Shown piece after piece: positions 53,201 to 64,000 of a stretch of 64,000 nucleotides of DNA. Location of the stretch: the NCBI GenBank assembly GCA_033807775.1, contig JAWVWS010001074.1, positions 372,001 to 436,000 on the forward strand. Reading direction: 5' to 3'. Within the stretch, counting starts at the first letter, position 1. Each line of letters opens with the position of its first letter. The stretch is from Saussurea involucrata. Its lineage: Eukaryota > Streptophyta > Magnoliopsida > Asterales > Asteraceae. The position numbers were made by a program, and so were the translations under genes. The notes under the pieces were generated by a model. That model saw nothing but the letters and a program-made list of their open reading frames with translations. It had not been told where the DNA came from and ran no database searches.

Positions 53201-56200
53201 TGATGTGTAGAAATCATAATATGCCATTAAAGGATTAATTGATAAAAATCATATTTTGTTCACTTTCTTTCTCGTTTGGAGTATTGTGGACGATTTTGGT
53301 TATGTTTAGTAGAAGTGTTCTTCTCCTTCTTCATTTATGAAGATTAGGGCTTGATGTATTTGAGATTTTGGGTTCTAAATGTTTGGGGAATGATTCTAAG
53401 TATTTGAGGATAAATACTTATGGTTGGAAACTTGCGGATCTAGGTTTTGGAAGATTTTGCCTAAAGGATCCGGGTTGCATCAAAGAAGCTTACGTTGGGA
53501 GAAATTCTAGATTTAGCTTAAATCTAGCGACGTGAGTTCAAGTTGATTTGTGAAAAACTTTGTGCATGCGAAAAATGTTATTTTCCAAATATTTGTGTGT
53601 TTTACTTGAAAATATCAATGGTTGAGTTAATGGAATAATTTAACTCTTTTGAAATGGTTATCTTCATAAATGTTGTAAAACAACCATATTTGGGGCTTTT
53701 GGATATTTTGATGTGTAGAAATCATAATATGTCATTAAAGAATTAATTGCTCAAAATCATATTTTGTTCACTTTCTTTCTCGTTTGGAGTATTGTGGACG
53801 ATTTTGGTTATGTTTAGTTGAAGTGTTCTTCTCCTTCTTCATTTATGAAGATTAGGGCTTGATGTATTTGAGATTTTGGGTTCTAAATGTTTGGGGAATG
53901 ATTCTAAGTATTTGAGGATAAATACTTATGGTTGGAAACTTGTGGATCTAGGTTTTGGAAGATTTGGCCTAAAGGATCCGGGTTGCATCAAAGAAGCTTA
54001 CGTTGGGAGAAATTCTAGATTTAGCTTAAATCTAGCGAGGTGAGTTCAAGTTGATTTGTGAAAACTTTGTGCATGCCAAAAATGTTATTTTCCAAATATT
54101 TGTGTGTTTTACTTGAAAATATCAATTATTGAGTTAATGGAATAGTTTAACTATTTTGAAATGGTTATCTTCATAAATGTGGTAAAACAACCATATTTGG
54201 GGCTTTTAGATATTTTGATGTGTAGAAATCATAATATGTCATTAAAGGATTAGTTGCTCAAAATCATATTTTGTTCACTTTCTTTCTCGTTTGGAGTATT
54301 GTGGACGATTTTGGTTATGTTTAGTTGAAGTGTTCTTCTCCTTCTTCATTTATGAAGATTAGGGCTTGATGTATTTGAGATTTTGGGTTCTAAATGTTTG
54401 GGGAATGATTCTAAGTATTTGAGGATAAATACTTATGGTTGGAAACTTTTGGATCTAGGTTTTGGAAGATTTGGCCTAAAGGATCCGGGTTGTATCAAAG
54501 GAGCTTACGTTGGGAGAAATTCTAGATTTAGCTTAAATCTAGCGAGGTGAGTTCAAGGTGATTTGTGAAAACTTTGTGCATGCCAAAAATGTTATTTTCC
54601 AAATATTTGTGTGTTTTACTTGAAAATATCAATGGTTGAGTTAATGGAATAGTTTAACTCTTTTGAAACGGTTTTCTTCATAAATGTTGTAAAACAACCA
54701 TATTTGGGGCTTTTGGATATTTTGATGTGTAGAAATCATAATGTGTCATTAAAGGATTAATTGCTCAAAATCATATTTTGTTCACTTTCTTTCTCGTTTG
54801 GAGTATTGTGGAAATTTTGGTTATGTTTAGTTGAAGTGTTCTTCTCCTTCTTCATTTATGAAAATTAGGGCTTGATGTATTTGAGATTTTGGGTTCTAAA
54901 TGTTTGGGGAATGATTCTAAGTATTTGAGGATAAATACTTATGGTTGGAAACTTGCGGATCTAGGTTTTGGAAAATTTGGCCTAAAGGATCCGGGTTGCA
55001 TCAAAGGAGCTTACATTGGGAGAAATTCTAGATTTAGCTTAAATCTAGCGACGTGAGTTCAAGTTGATTTGTGAAAACTTTGTGCATGCCTAAAATGTTA
55101 TTTTCCAAATATTTGTGTGTTTTACTTGAAAATATCAATGGTTGGGTTAATGGAATAGTTTAACTCTTTTAAAATGGTTATCTTCATAAATGTTGTAAAA
55201 CAACCATATTTGGGGCTTTTGGATATTTTGATGTGTAGAAATCATAATACGCCATTAAAGGATTAATTGATAAAAATCATATTTTGTTCACTTTCTTTCT
55301 CGTTTGGAGTATTGTGGACGATTTTGGTTATGTTTAGTAGAAGTGTTCTTCTCCTTCTTCATTTATGAAGATTAGGGCTTGATGTATTTGAGATTTTGGG
55401 TTCTAAATGTTTGGGGAATGATTCTAAGTATTTGAGGATAAATACTTATGGTTGGAAACTTGCGGATCTAGGTTTTGGAAGATTTTGCCTAAAGGATCCG
55501 GGTTGCATCAAAGAAGCTTACGTTGGGAGAAATTCTATATTTAGCTTAAATCTAGCGACGTGAGTTCAAGTTGATTTGTGAAAAACTTTGTGCATGCGAA
55601 AAATGTTATTTTCCAAATATTTGTGTGTTTTACTTGAAAATATCAATGGTTGAGTTAATGGAATAATTTAACTCTTTTGAAATGGTTATCTTCATAAATG
55701 TTGTAAAACAACCATATTTGGGGCTTTTGGATATTTTGATGTGTAGAAATCATAATATGTCATTAAAGAATTAATTGCTCAAAATCATATTTTGTTCACT
55801 TTCTTTCTCGTTTGGAGTATTGTGGACGATTTTGGTTATGTTTAGTTGAAGTGTTCTTCTCCTTCTTCATTTATGAAGATTAGGGCTTGATGTATTTGAG
55901 ATTTTGGGTTCTAAATGTTTGGGGAATGATTCTAAGTATTTGAGGATAAATACTTATGGTTGGAAACTTGTGGATCTAGGTTTTGGAAGATTTGGCCTAA
56001 AGGATCCGGGTTGCATCAAAGAAGCTTACGTTGGGAGAAATTCTAGATTTAGCTTAAATCTAGCGAGGTGAGTTCAAGTTGATTTGTGAAAACTTTGTGC
56101 ATGCCAAAAATGTTATTTTCCAAATATTTGTGTGTTTTACTTGAAAATATCAATTATTGAGTTAATGGAATAGTTTAACTCTTTTGAAATGGTTATCTTC

Positions 56201-57400
56201 ATAAATGTGGTAAAACAACCATATTTGGGGCTTTTAGATATTTTGATGTGTAGAAATCATAATATGTCATTAAAGGATTAATTGCTCAAAATCATATTTT
56301 GTTCACTTTCTTTCTCGTTTGGAGTATTGTGGACGATTTTGGTTATGTTTAGTTGAAGTGTTCTTCTCCTTCTTCATTTATGAAGATTAGGGCTTGATGT
56401 ATTTGAGATTTTGGGTTCTAAATGTTTGGGGAATGATTCTAAGTATTTGAGGATAAATACTTATGGTTGGAAACTTTTGGATCTAGGTTTTGGAAGATTT
56501 GGCCTAAAGGATCCGGGTTGCATCAAAGGAGCTTACGTTGGGAGAAATTCTAGATTTAGCTTAAATCTAGCGAGGTGAGTTCAAGGTGATTTGTGAAAAC
56601 TTTGTGCATGCCAAAAATGTTATTTTCCAAATATTTGTGTGTTTTACTTGAAAATATCAATGGTTGAGTTAATGGAATAGTTTAACTCTTTTGAAACGGT
56701 TTTCTTCATAAATGTTGTAAAACAACCATATTTGGGGCTTTTGGATATTTTGATGTGTAGAAATCATAATGTGTCATTAAAGGATTAATTGCTCAAAATC
56801 ATATTTTGTTCACTTTCTTTCTCGTTTGGAGTATTGTGGAAATTTTGGTTATGTTTAGTTGAAGTGTTCTTCTCCTTCTTCATTTATGAAAATTAGGGCT
56901 TGATGTATTTGAGATTTTGGGTTCTAAATGTTTGGGGAATGATTCTAAGTATTTGAGGATAAATACTTATGGTTGGAAACTTGCGGATCTAGGTTTTGGA
57001 AGATTTGGCCTAAAGGATCCGGGTTGCATCAAAGGAGCTTACATTGGGAGAAATTCTAGATTTAGCTTAAATCTAGCGACGTGAGTTCAAGTTGATTTGT
57101 GAAAACTTTGTGCATGCCTAAAATGTTATTTTCCAAATATTTGTGTGTTTTACTTGAAAATATCAATGGTTGAGTTAATGGAATAGTTTAACTCTTTTAA
57201 AATGGTTATCTTCATAAATGTTGTAAAACAACCATATTTGGGGCTTTTGGATATTTTGATGTGTAGAAATCATAATATGCCATTAAAGGATTAATTGATA
57301 AAAATCATATTTTGTTCACTTTCTTTCTCGTTTGGAGTATTGTGGACGATTTTGGTTATGTTTAGTAGAAGTGTTCTTCTCCTTCTTCATTTATGAAGAT
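50300..57400 (+). repeat. Four-monomer higher-order repeat (a-b-c-d), 2,028 bp, with one shortened copy
   Basis: Type a: CTTGCGG, GATTTTGCC, GAAAAACTTTG, GCATGCGAAAA, GGAATAAT (50424, 53466, 55494). Type b: GAGGTGAGTTCAAGTTG, AATTATTGAG, GCTTTTAGATA (50932, 53974, 56002). Type c: CTTTTGG, GAAACGGTTTTC, AATGTGTC, GTGGAAATT (51439, 54481, 56509). Type d: ACATTGGG, GCATGCCTAAA, TTTTAAAATGG, GCCATTAAAG, TTTAGTAGAAG (51945, 52959, 54987, 57015). Order is a-b-c-d, then an a/c fusion plus d, then a-b-c-d twice. Full-copy offset is 2,028 bp. The shortened copy is 1,014 bp. Confidence 0.92.
52452..52958 (+). repeat. Chimeric a/c monomer marking an unequal crossover
   Basis: The first part is type a (GATTTTGCC, GAAAAACTTTG, GCATGCGAAAA). 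The second part is type c (GGAATAGTTTAAC, GAAACGGTTTTC, AATGTGTC, GTGGAAATT, GAAAATTAGG). Markers place the switch between about 52,558 and 52,622, where the two types are identical. The event removes one b monomer and parts of a and c, leaving a 2-monomer copy in a 4-monomer repeat. Confidence 0.85.
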
Positions 57401-57521
57401 TAGGGCTTGATGTATTTGAGATTTTGGGTTCTAAATGTTTGGGGAATGATTCTAAGTATTTGAGGATAAATACTTATGGTTGGAAACTTGCGGATCTAGG
57501 TTTTGGAAGATTTGGCCTAAA

Positions 57522-60500
57522 GGATCCGGGTTGCATCAAAGGAGCTTACGTTGGGAGAAATTCTAGATTTAGCTTAAATCTAGCGAGGTGAGTTCAAGGT
57601 GATTTGTGAAAACTTTGTGCATGCCAAAAATGTTATTTTCCAAATATTTGTGTGTTTTACTTGAAAATATCAATGGTTGAGTTAATGGAATAGTTTAACT
57701 CTTTTGAAATGGTTATCTTCATAAATGTTGTAAAACAACCATATTTGGGGCTTTTGGATATTTTGATGTGTAGAAATCATAATATGTCATTAAAGGATTA
57801 ATTGATAAAAATTATATTTTGTTCACTTTCTTTCTCGTTTGGAGTATTGTGGACGATTTTGGTTATGTTTAGTTGAAGTGTTCTTCTCCTTCTTCATTTA
57901 TGAAAATTAGGGCTTGATGTATTTGAGATTTTGGGTTCTAAATGTTTGGGGAATGATTCTAAGTATTTGAGGATAAATACTTATGGTTGGAAACTTGCGG
58001 ATCTAGGTTTTGGAAGATTTGGCCTAAAGGATCCGGGTTGCATCAAAGGAGCTTACATTGGGAGAAATTCTAGATTTAGCTTAAATCTAGCGACGTGAGT
58101 TCAAGTTGATTTGTGAAAACTTTGTGCATGCCAAAAATGTTATTTTCCAAATATTTGTGTGTTTTACTTGAAAATATCAATGGTTGAGTTAATGGAATAG
58201 TTTAACTCTTTTAAAATGGTTATCTTCATAAATGTTGTAAAACAACCATATTTGGGGCTTTTGGATATTTTGATGTGTAGAAATCATAATATGCCATTAA
58301 AGGATTAATTGATAAAAATCATATTTTGTTCACTTTCTTTCTCGTTTGGAGTATTGTGGACGATTTTGGTTATGTTTAGTAGAAGTGTTCTTCTCCTTCT
58401 TCATTTATGAAGATTAGGGCTTGATGTATTTGAGATTTTGGGTTCTAAATGTTTGGGGAATGATTCTAAGTATTTGAGGATAAATACTTATGGTTGGAAA
58501 CTTGTGGATCTAGGTTTTGGAATATTTGGCCTAAAGTATCCGGGTTGCATCAAAGGAGCTTACGTTGGGAGAAATTCTAGATTTAGCTTAAATCTAGCGA
58601 GGTGAGTTCAAGGTGATTTGTGAAAACTTTGTGCATGCCAAAAATGTTATTTTCCAAATATTTGTGTGTTTTACTTGAAAATATCAATGGTTGAGTTAAT
58701 GGAAGAGTTTAACTCTTTTGAAATGGTTATCTTCATAAATGTTGTAAAACAACCATATTTGGGGCTTTTGGATATTTTGATGTGTAGAAATCATAATATG
58801 TCATTAAAGGATTAATTGGTCAAAATCATATTTTGTTCACTTTCTTTCTCGTTTGGAGTATTTTGGACGATTTTGGTTATGTTTAGTTGAAGTGTTCTTC
58901 TCCTTCTTCATTTATGAAGATTAAGGCTTGATGTATTTGAGATTTTAGGTTCTAAATGTTTGGGGAATGATTCTAAGTATTTGAGGATAAATACTTATGG
59001 TTGGAAACTTGTGGATCTAGGTTTTGGAATATTTGGCCTAAAGGATCCGGGTTGCATCAAAGGAGCTTACGTTGGGAGAAATTCTAGATTTAGCTTAAAT
59101 CTAGCGAGGTGAGTTCAAGGTGATTTGTGAAAACTTTGTGCATGCCAAAAATGTTATTTTCCAAATATTTGTGTGTTTTACTTGAAAATATCAATGGTTG
59201 AGTTAATGGAATAGTTTAACTCTTTTGAAATGGTTATCTTCATAAATGTTGTAAAACAACCATATTTGGGGCTTTTGGATATTTTGATGTGTAGAAATCA
59301 TAATATGTCATTAAAGGATTAATTGATAAAAATTATATTTTGTTCACTTTCTTTCTCGTTTGGAGTATTGTGGACGATTTTGGTTATGTTTAGTTGAAGT
59401 GTTCTTCTCCTTCTTCATTTATGAAGATTAGGGCTTGATGTATTTGAGATTTTGGGTTCTAAATGTTTGGGGAATGATTCTAAGTATTTGAGGATAAATA
59501 CTTATGGTTGAAAACTTGCGGATCTAGGTTTTGGAAGATTTTGCCTAAAGGATCCGGGTTGCATCAAAGAAGCTTACGTTGGGAGAAATTCTAGATTTAG
59601 CTTAAATCTAGCGACGTGAGTTCAAGTTGATTTGTGAAAAACTTTGTGCATGCGAAAAATGTTATTTTCCAAATATTTGTGTGTTTTACTTGAAAATATC
59701 AATGGTTGAGTTAATGGAATAATTTAACTCTTTTGAAATGGTTATCTTCATAAATGTTGTAAAACAACCATATTTGGGGCTTTTGGATATTTTGATGTGT
59801 AGAAATCATAATATGTCATTAAAGAATTAATTGCTCAAAATCATATTTTGTTCACTTTCTTTCTCGTTTGGAGTATTGTGGACGATTTTGGTTATGTTTA
59901 GTTGAAGTGTTCTTCTCCTTCTTCATTTATGAAGATTAGGGCTTGATGTATTTGAGATTTTGGGTTCTAAATGTTTGGGGAATGATTCTAAGTGTTTGAG
60001 GATAAATACTTATGGTTGGAAACTTGTGGATCTAGGTTTTGGAAGATTTGGCCTAAAGGATCCGGGTTGCATCAAAGAAGCTTACGTTGGGAGAAATTCT
60101 AGATTTAGCTTAAATCTAGCGACGTGAGTTCAAGTTGATTTGTGAAAACTTTGTGCATGCCAAAAATGTTATTTTCCAAATATTTGTGTGTTTTACTTGA
60201 AAATACCAATTATTGAGTTAATGGAATAGTTTAACTCTTTTGAAATGGTTATCTTCATAAATGTGGTAAAACAACCATATTTGGGGCTTTTGGATATTTT
60301 GATGTGTAGAAATCATAATATGTCATTAAAGGATTAATTGCTCAAAATCATATTTTGTTCACTTTCTTTCTCGTTTGGAGTATTGTGGACGATTTTGGTT
60401 GTGTTTAGTTGAAGTGTTCTTCTCCTTCTTCATTTATAAAGATTAGGGCTTGGTGTATTTGAGATTTTGGGTTCTAAATGTTTGGGGAATGATTCTAAGT

Positions 60501-63500
60501 ATTTGAGGATAAATACTTATGGTTGGAAACTTGTGGATCTAGGTTTTGGAAGATTTGGCCTAAAGGATCCGGGTTGCATCAAAGGAGCTTACGTTGGGAG
60601 AAATTCTAGATTTAGCTTAAATCTAGCGAGGTGAGTTCAAGGTGATTTGTGAAAACTTTGTGCATGCCAAAAATGTTATTTTCCAAATATTTGTGTGTTT
60701 TACTTGAAAATATCAATGGTTGAGTTAATGGAATAGTTTAACTCTTTTGAAATGGTTATCTTCATAAATGTTGTAAAACAACCATATTTGGGGCTTTTGG
60801 ATATTTTGATGTGTAGAAATCATAATGTGTCATTAAAGGATTAATTGCTCAAAATCATATTTTGTTCACTTTCTTTCTCGTTTGGAGTATTGTGGAAATT
60901 TTGGTTATGTTTAGTTGAAGTGTTCTTCTCCTTCTTCATTTATGAAGATTAGGGCTTGATGTATTTGAGATTTTGGGTTCTAAATGTTTGGGGAATGATT
61001 CTAAGTATTTGAGGATAAATACTTATTGTTGGAAACTTGTGGATCTAGGTTTTGGAATATTTGGCCTAAAGGATCCGGGTTGCATCAAAGGAGCTTACGT
61101 TGGGAGAAATTCTAGATTTAGCTTAAATCTAGCGAGGTGAGTTCAAGGTGATTTGTGAAAACTTTGTGCATGCCAAAAATGTTATTTTCCAAATATTTGT
61201 GTGTTTTACTTGAAAATATCAATGGTTGAGTTAAAGGAAGAGTTTAACTCTTTTGAAATGGTTATCTTCATAAATGTTGTAAAACAACCATATTTGGGGC
61301 TTTTGGATATTTTGATGTGTAGAAATCATAATATGTCATTAAAGGATTAATTGGTCAAAATCATATTTTGTTCCCTTTCTTTCTCGTTTGGAGTATTGTG
61401 GACGATTTTGGTTATGTTTAGTTGAAGTGTTCTTCTCCTTCTTCATTTATGAAGATTAAGGCTTGATGTATTTGAGATTTTAGGTTCTAAATGTTTGGGG
61501 AATGATTCTAAGTATTTGAGGATAAATACTTATGGTTGGAAACTTGTGGATCTAGGTTTTGGAATATTTGGCATAAAGGATCCGGGTTGCATCAAAGGAG
61601 CTTACGTTGGGAGAAATTCTAGATTTACTTTAAATCTAGCGAGGTGAGTTCAAGGTGATTTGTGAAAACTTTGTGCATGCCAAAAATGTTATTTTCCAAA
61701 TATTTGTGTGTTTTACTTGAAAATATCAATGGTTGAGTTAATGGAATAGTTTAACTCTTTTGAAATGGTTATCTTCATAAATGTTGTAAAACAACCATAT
61801 TTGGGGCTTTTGGATATTTTGATGTGTAGAAATCATAATATGTCATTAAAGGATTAATTGCTCAAAATCATATTTTGTTCACTTTCTTTCTCGTTTGGAG
61901 TATTGTGGACGATTTTGGTTATGTTTAGTTGAAGTGTTCTTCTCCTTCTTCATTTATAAAGATTAGGGCTTGATGTATTTGAGATTTTGGGTTCTAAATG
62001 TTTGGGGAATGATTCTAAGTATTTGAGGATAAATACTTATGGTTGGAAACTTGCGGATCTAGGTTTTGGAAGATTTTGCCTAAAGGATCCGGGTTGCATC
62101 AAAGAAGCTTACGTTGGGAGAAATTCTAGATTTAGCTTAAATCTAGCGACGTGAGTTCAAGGTGATTTGTGAAAACTTTGTGCATGCCAAAAATGTTATT
62201 TTCCAAATATTTGTGTGTTTTACTTGAAAATATCAATGGTTGAGTTAATGGAATAATTTAACTCTTTTGAAATGGTTATCTTCATAAATGTTGTAAAACA
62301 ACCATATTTGGGGCTTTTGGATATTTTGATGTGTAGAAATCATAATATGTCAATAAATGATTAATTGCTCAAAATCATATTTTGTTCACTTTCTTTCTCG
62401 TTTGGAGTATTGTGGAAATTTTGGTTATTTTTAGTTGAAGTGTTCTTCTCCTTCTTCATTTATGAATATTAGGGCTTGATGTATTTGAGATTTTGGGTTC
62501 TAAATGTTTGGGAAATGATTCTAAGTATTTGAGGATAAATACTTATGGTTGGAAACTTGTGGATCTAGGTTTTGGAAGATTTGGCCTAAAGGATCCGGGT
62601 TGCATCAAAGGAGCTTACGTTGGGAGAAATTCTAGATTTAGCTTAAATCTAGCGAGGTGAGTTCAAGGTGATTTGTGAAAACTTTGTGCATGCCAAAAAT
62701 GTTATTTTCCAAATATTTGTGTGTTTTACTTGAAAATATCAATGGTTGAGTTAAAGGAAGAGTTTAACTCTTTTGAAATGGTTATCTTCATAAATGTTGT
62801 AAAACAACCATATTTGGGGCTTTTGGATATTTTGATGTGTAGAAATCATAATATGTCATTAAAGGATTAATTGGTCAAAATCATATTTTGTTCACTTTCT
62901 TTCTCGTTTGGAGTATTGTGGACGATTTTGGTTATGTTTAGTTGAAGTGTTCTTCTCCTTCTTCATTTATGAAGATTAGGGCTTGATGTATTTGAGATTT
63001 TGGGTTCTAAATGTTTGGGGAATGATTCTAAGTATTTGAGGATAAATACTTATGGTTGGAAACTTGTGGATCTAGGTTTTGGAAGATTTGGCCTAAAGGA
63101 TCCGGGTTGCATCAAAGAAGCTTACGTTGGGAGAAATTCTAGATTTAGCTTAAATCTAGCGACGTGAGTTCAAGTTGATTTGTGAAAACTTTGTGCATGC
63201 CAAAAATGTTATTTTCCAAATATTTGGGTGTTTTACTTGAAAATATCAATGGTCAAAGTTAATGGAATAGTTTAACTCTTTTGAAATGGTTATCTTCATA
63301 AATGTTGTAAAACAACCATATTTGGGGCTTTTGGATATTTTGATGTGTAGAAATCATAATATGTCATTAAAGGATTAATTGATAAAAATTATATTTTGTT
63401 CACTTTCTTTCTCGTTTGGAGTATTGTGGACGATTTTGGTTATGTTTAGTTGAAGTGTTCTTCTCCTTCTTCATTTATGAAGATTAGGGCTTGATGTATT

Positions 63501-64000
63501 TGAGATTTGGGGTTCTAAATGTTTGGGGAATGATTCTAAGTATTTGAGGATAAATACTTATGGTTGGAAACTTGTGGATCTAGGTTTTGGAAGATTTGGC
63601 CTAAAGGATCCGGGTTGCATCAAAGAAGCTTACGTTGGGAGAAATTCTAGATTTAGCTTAAATCTAGCGACGTGAGTTCAAGTTGATTTGTGAAAACTTT
63701 GTGCATGCCAAAAATGTTATTTTCCAAATATTTGTGTGTTTTACTTGAAAATACCAATTATTGAGTTAATGGAATAGTTTAACTCTTTTGAAATGGTTAT
63801 CTTCATAAATGTGGTAAAACAACCATATTTGGGGCTTTTGGATATTTTGATGTGTAGAAATCATAATATGTCATTAAAGGATTAATTGCTCAAAATCATA
63901 TTTTGTTCACTTTCTTTCTCGTTTGGAGTATTGTGGACGATTTTGGTTGTGTTTAGTTGAAGTGTTATTCTCCTTCTTCATTTATAAAGATTAGGGCTTG
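57522..64000 (+). repeat. Mosaic tail of the right array
   Basis: Unit order no longer follows the 4-monomer pattern. The unit at 57522 has the CTTGCGG start of one type and the GATAAAAATTAT end of another. 58029 resembles 49917. 58536 and 61071 are GGAAGAG/GGTCAAAATC/TTTTAGG units. 59550 and 62085 are a-like. The pair 60058 and 63606 share ATACCAATTATTGAG, GGTTGTGTTTAG and TTTATAAAG at 3,548 bp, so another duplication is likely. Private changes include GTATCC in place of GGATCC at 58536, GTTAAAGGAAGAG (about 61,232 and 62,751) and GGTCAAAGTTAATGG near 63,252. The window ends mid-monomer. Confidence 0.85.

Larger units (their letters stand above)
37207..64000 (+). repeat. Right satellite array, same monomer, forward orientation
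   Basis: The same ~507-bp satellite, reverse-complemented relative to the left array. Its GGATCC anchors run 37275, 37781, 38287, 38782, 39289 and so on to 63098 and 63606: 53 anchors, mean spacing about 506.4 bp. Short intervals are 38287-38782 (495 bp, internal deletion) and 46891-47390 and 48911-49410 (499 bp, shared 7-bp deletion). The anchor is altered at 50424 and 58536. Monomers resemble the B domain of the left array: they carry the complement of AAAATAACATT rather than the A-domain AAAATGACATT. However, they carry variants absent from the left, such as GGAAGAGTTTAAC and GATAAAAATTAT. The array is therefore not a mirror copy of the left side. It runs off the right end of the window. 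Confidence 0.97.

Noticed and set aside
1..64000. LTR retrotransposon or IGS/rDNA origin of the satellite
   Set aside because: No polymerase, integrase, primer-binding site, polypurine-tract pair or rRNA sequence was seen. The purine stretch GAAGAAGGAGAAGAAC is part of every monomer.
1..64000. Naming the satellite family or species
   Set aside because: Several plant satellites have monomers near 500 bp, but I cannot match this sequence to any from memory with confidence. A database search of the consensus is needed.

Overview
The whole 64 kb window is satellite DNA. It is one AT-rich tandem repeat with a monomer of about 507 bp, and I see no unique-sequence DNA, genes, RNA genes or inserted transposons anywhere in it. 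Using the six-base GGATCC block (or its one-base variants) that occurs once per monomer, I counted 74 monomers in one orientation from 1 to about 37,206 and 53 in the opposite orientation from about 37,207 to 64,000. Mean spacing is about 506.4 bp in both arrays. Both window ends lie inside the array, so its real extent is unknown. Pure, long, homogenised satellite of this kind points to a eukaryotic chromosome (centromeric, pericentromeric or subtelomeric heterochromatin). A flowering plant is plausible from general style, but nothing in the sequence identifies the organism or the satellite family, and I name neither.

Layout: (1) 1 to about 13,200, an A domain of reverse-oriented monomers. 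It mixes three variant types, holds a tandem 1,518-bp three-monomer duplication near 1.7-4.6 kb, and has an about 0.95-kb block repeated 6,067 bp apart. (2) About 13,200-30,190, a B domain that is a patchwork of B-type variants with overlapping 6-monomer duplications (about 3,037 bp). (3) About 30,190-37,206, a clean three-monomer higher-order repeat (period about 1,519-1,520 bp) running up to the inversion. (4) 37,116-37,294, the inversion junction: an 87-bp perfect inverted repeat with a 5-nt spacer, broken at a short hairpin that every monomer carries. (5) 37,207-64,000, the forward-oriented array. It contains a tandem 6-monomer (3,041 bp) duplication at about 40.5-46.6 kb, a 4-monomer (2,020 bp) duplication at about 46.3-49.5 kb, a 4-monomer higher-order repeat (2,028 bp) at about 50.3-57.4 kb with one internally shortened copy, and a mosaic tail.

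There are no genes working together. What the window records is how an array evolves: unequal crossing-over in steps of 2, 3, 4 and 6 monomers, chimeric monomers at crossover points, private variants shared only by nearby copies, and one orientation switch. The only long reading frames (54-66 codons) are periodic, start at TTG rather than ATG, and end at a different stop in each subfamily. I treat them as non-coding. The inversion and the mapped crossover monomers are the parts most worth following up.
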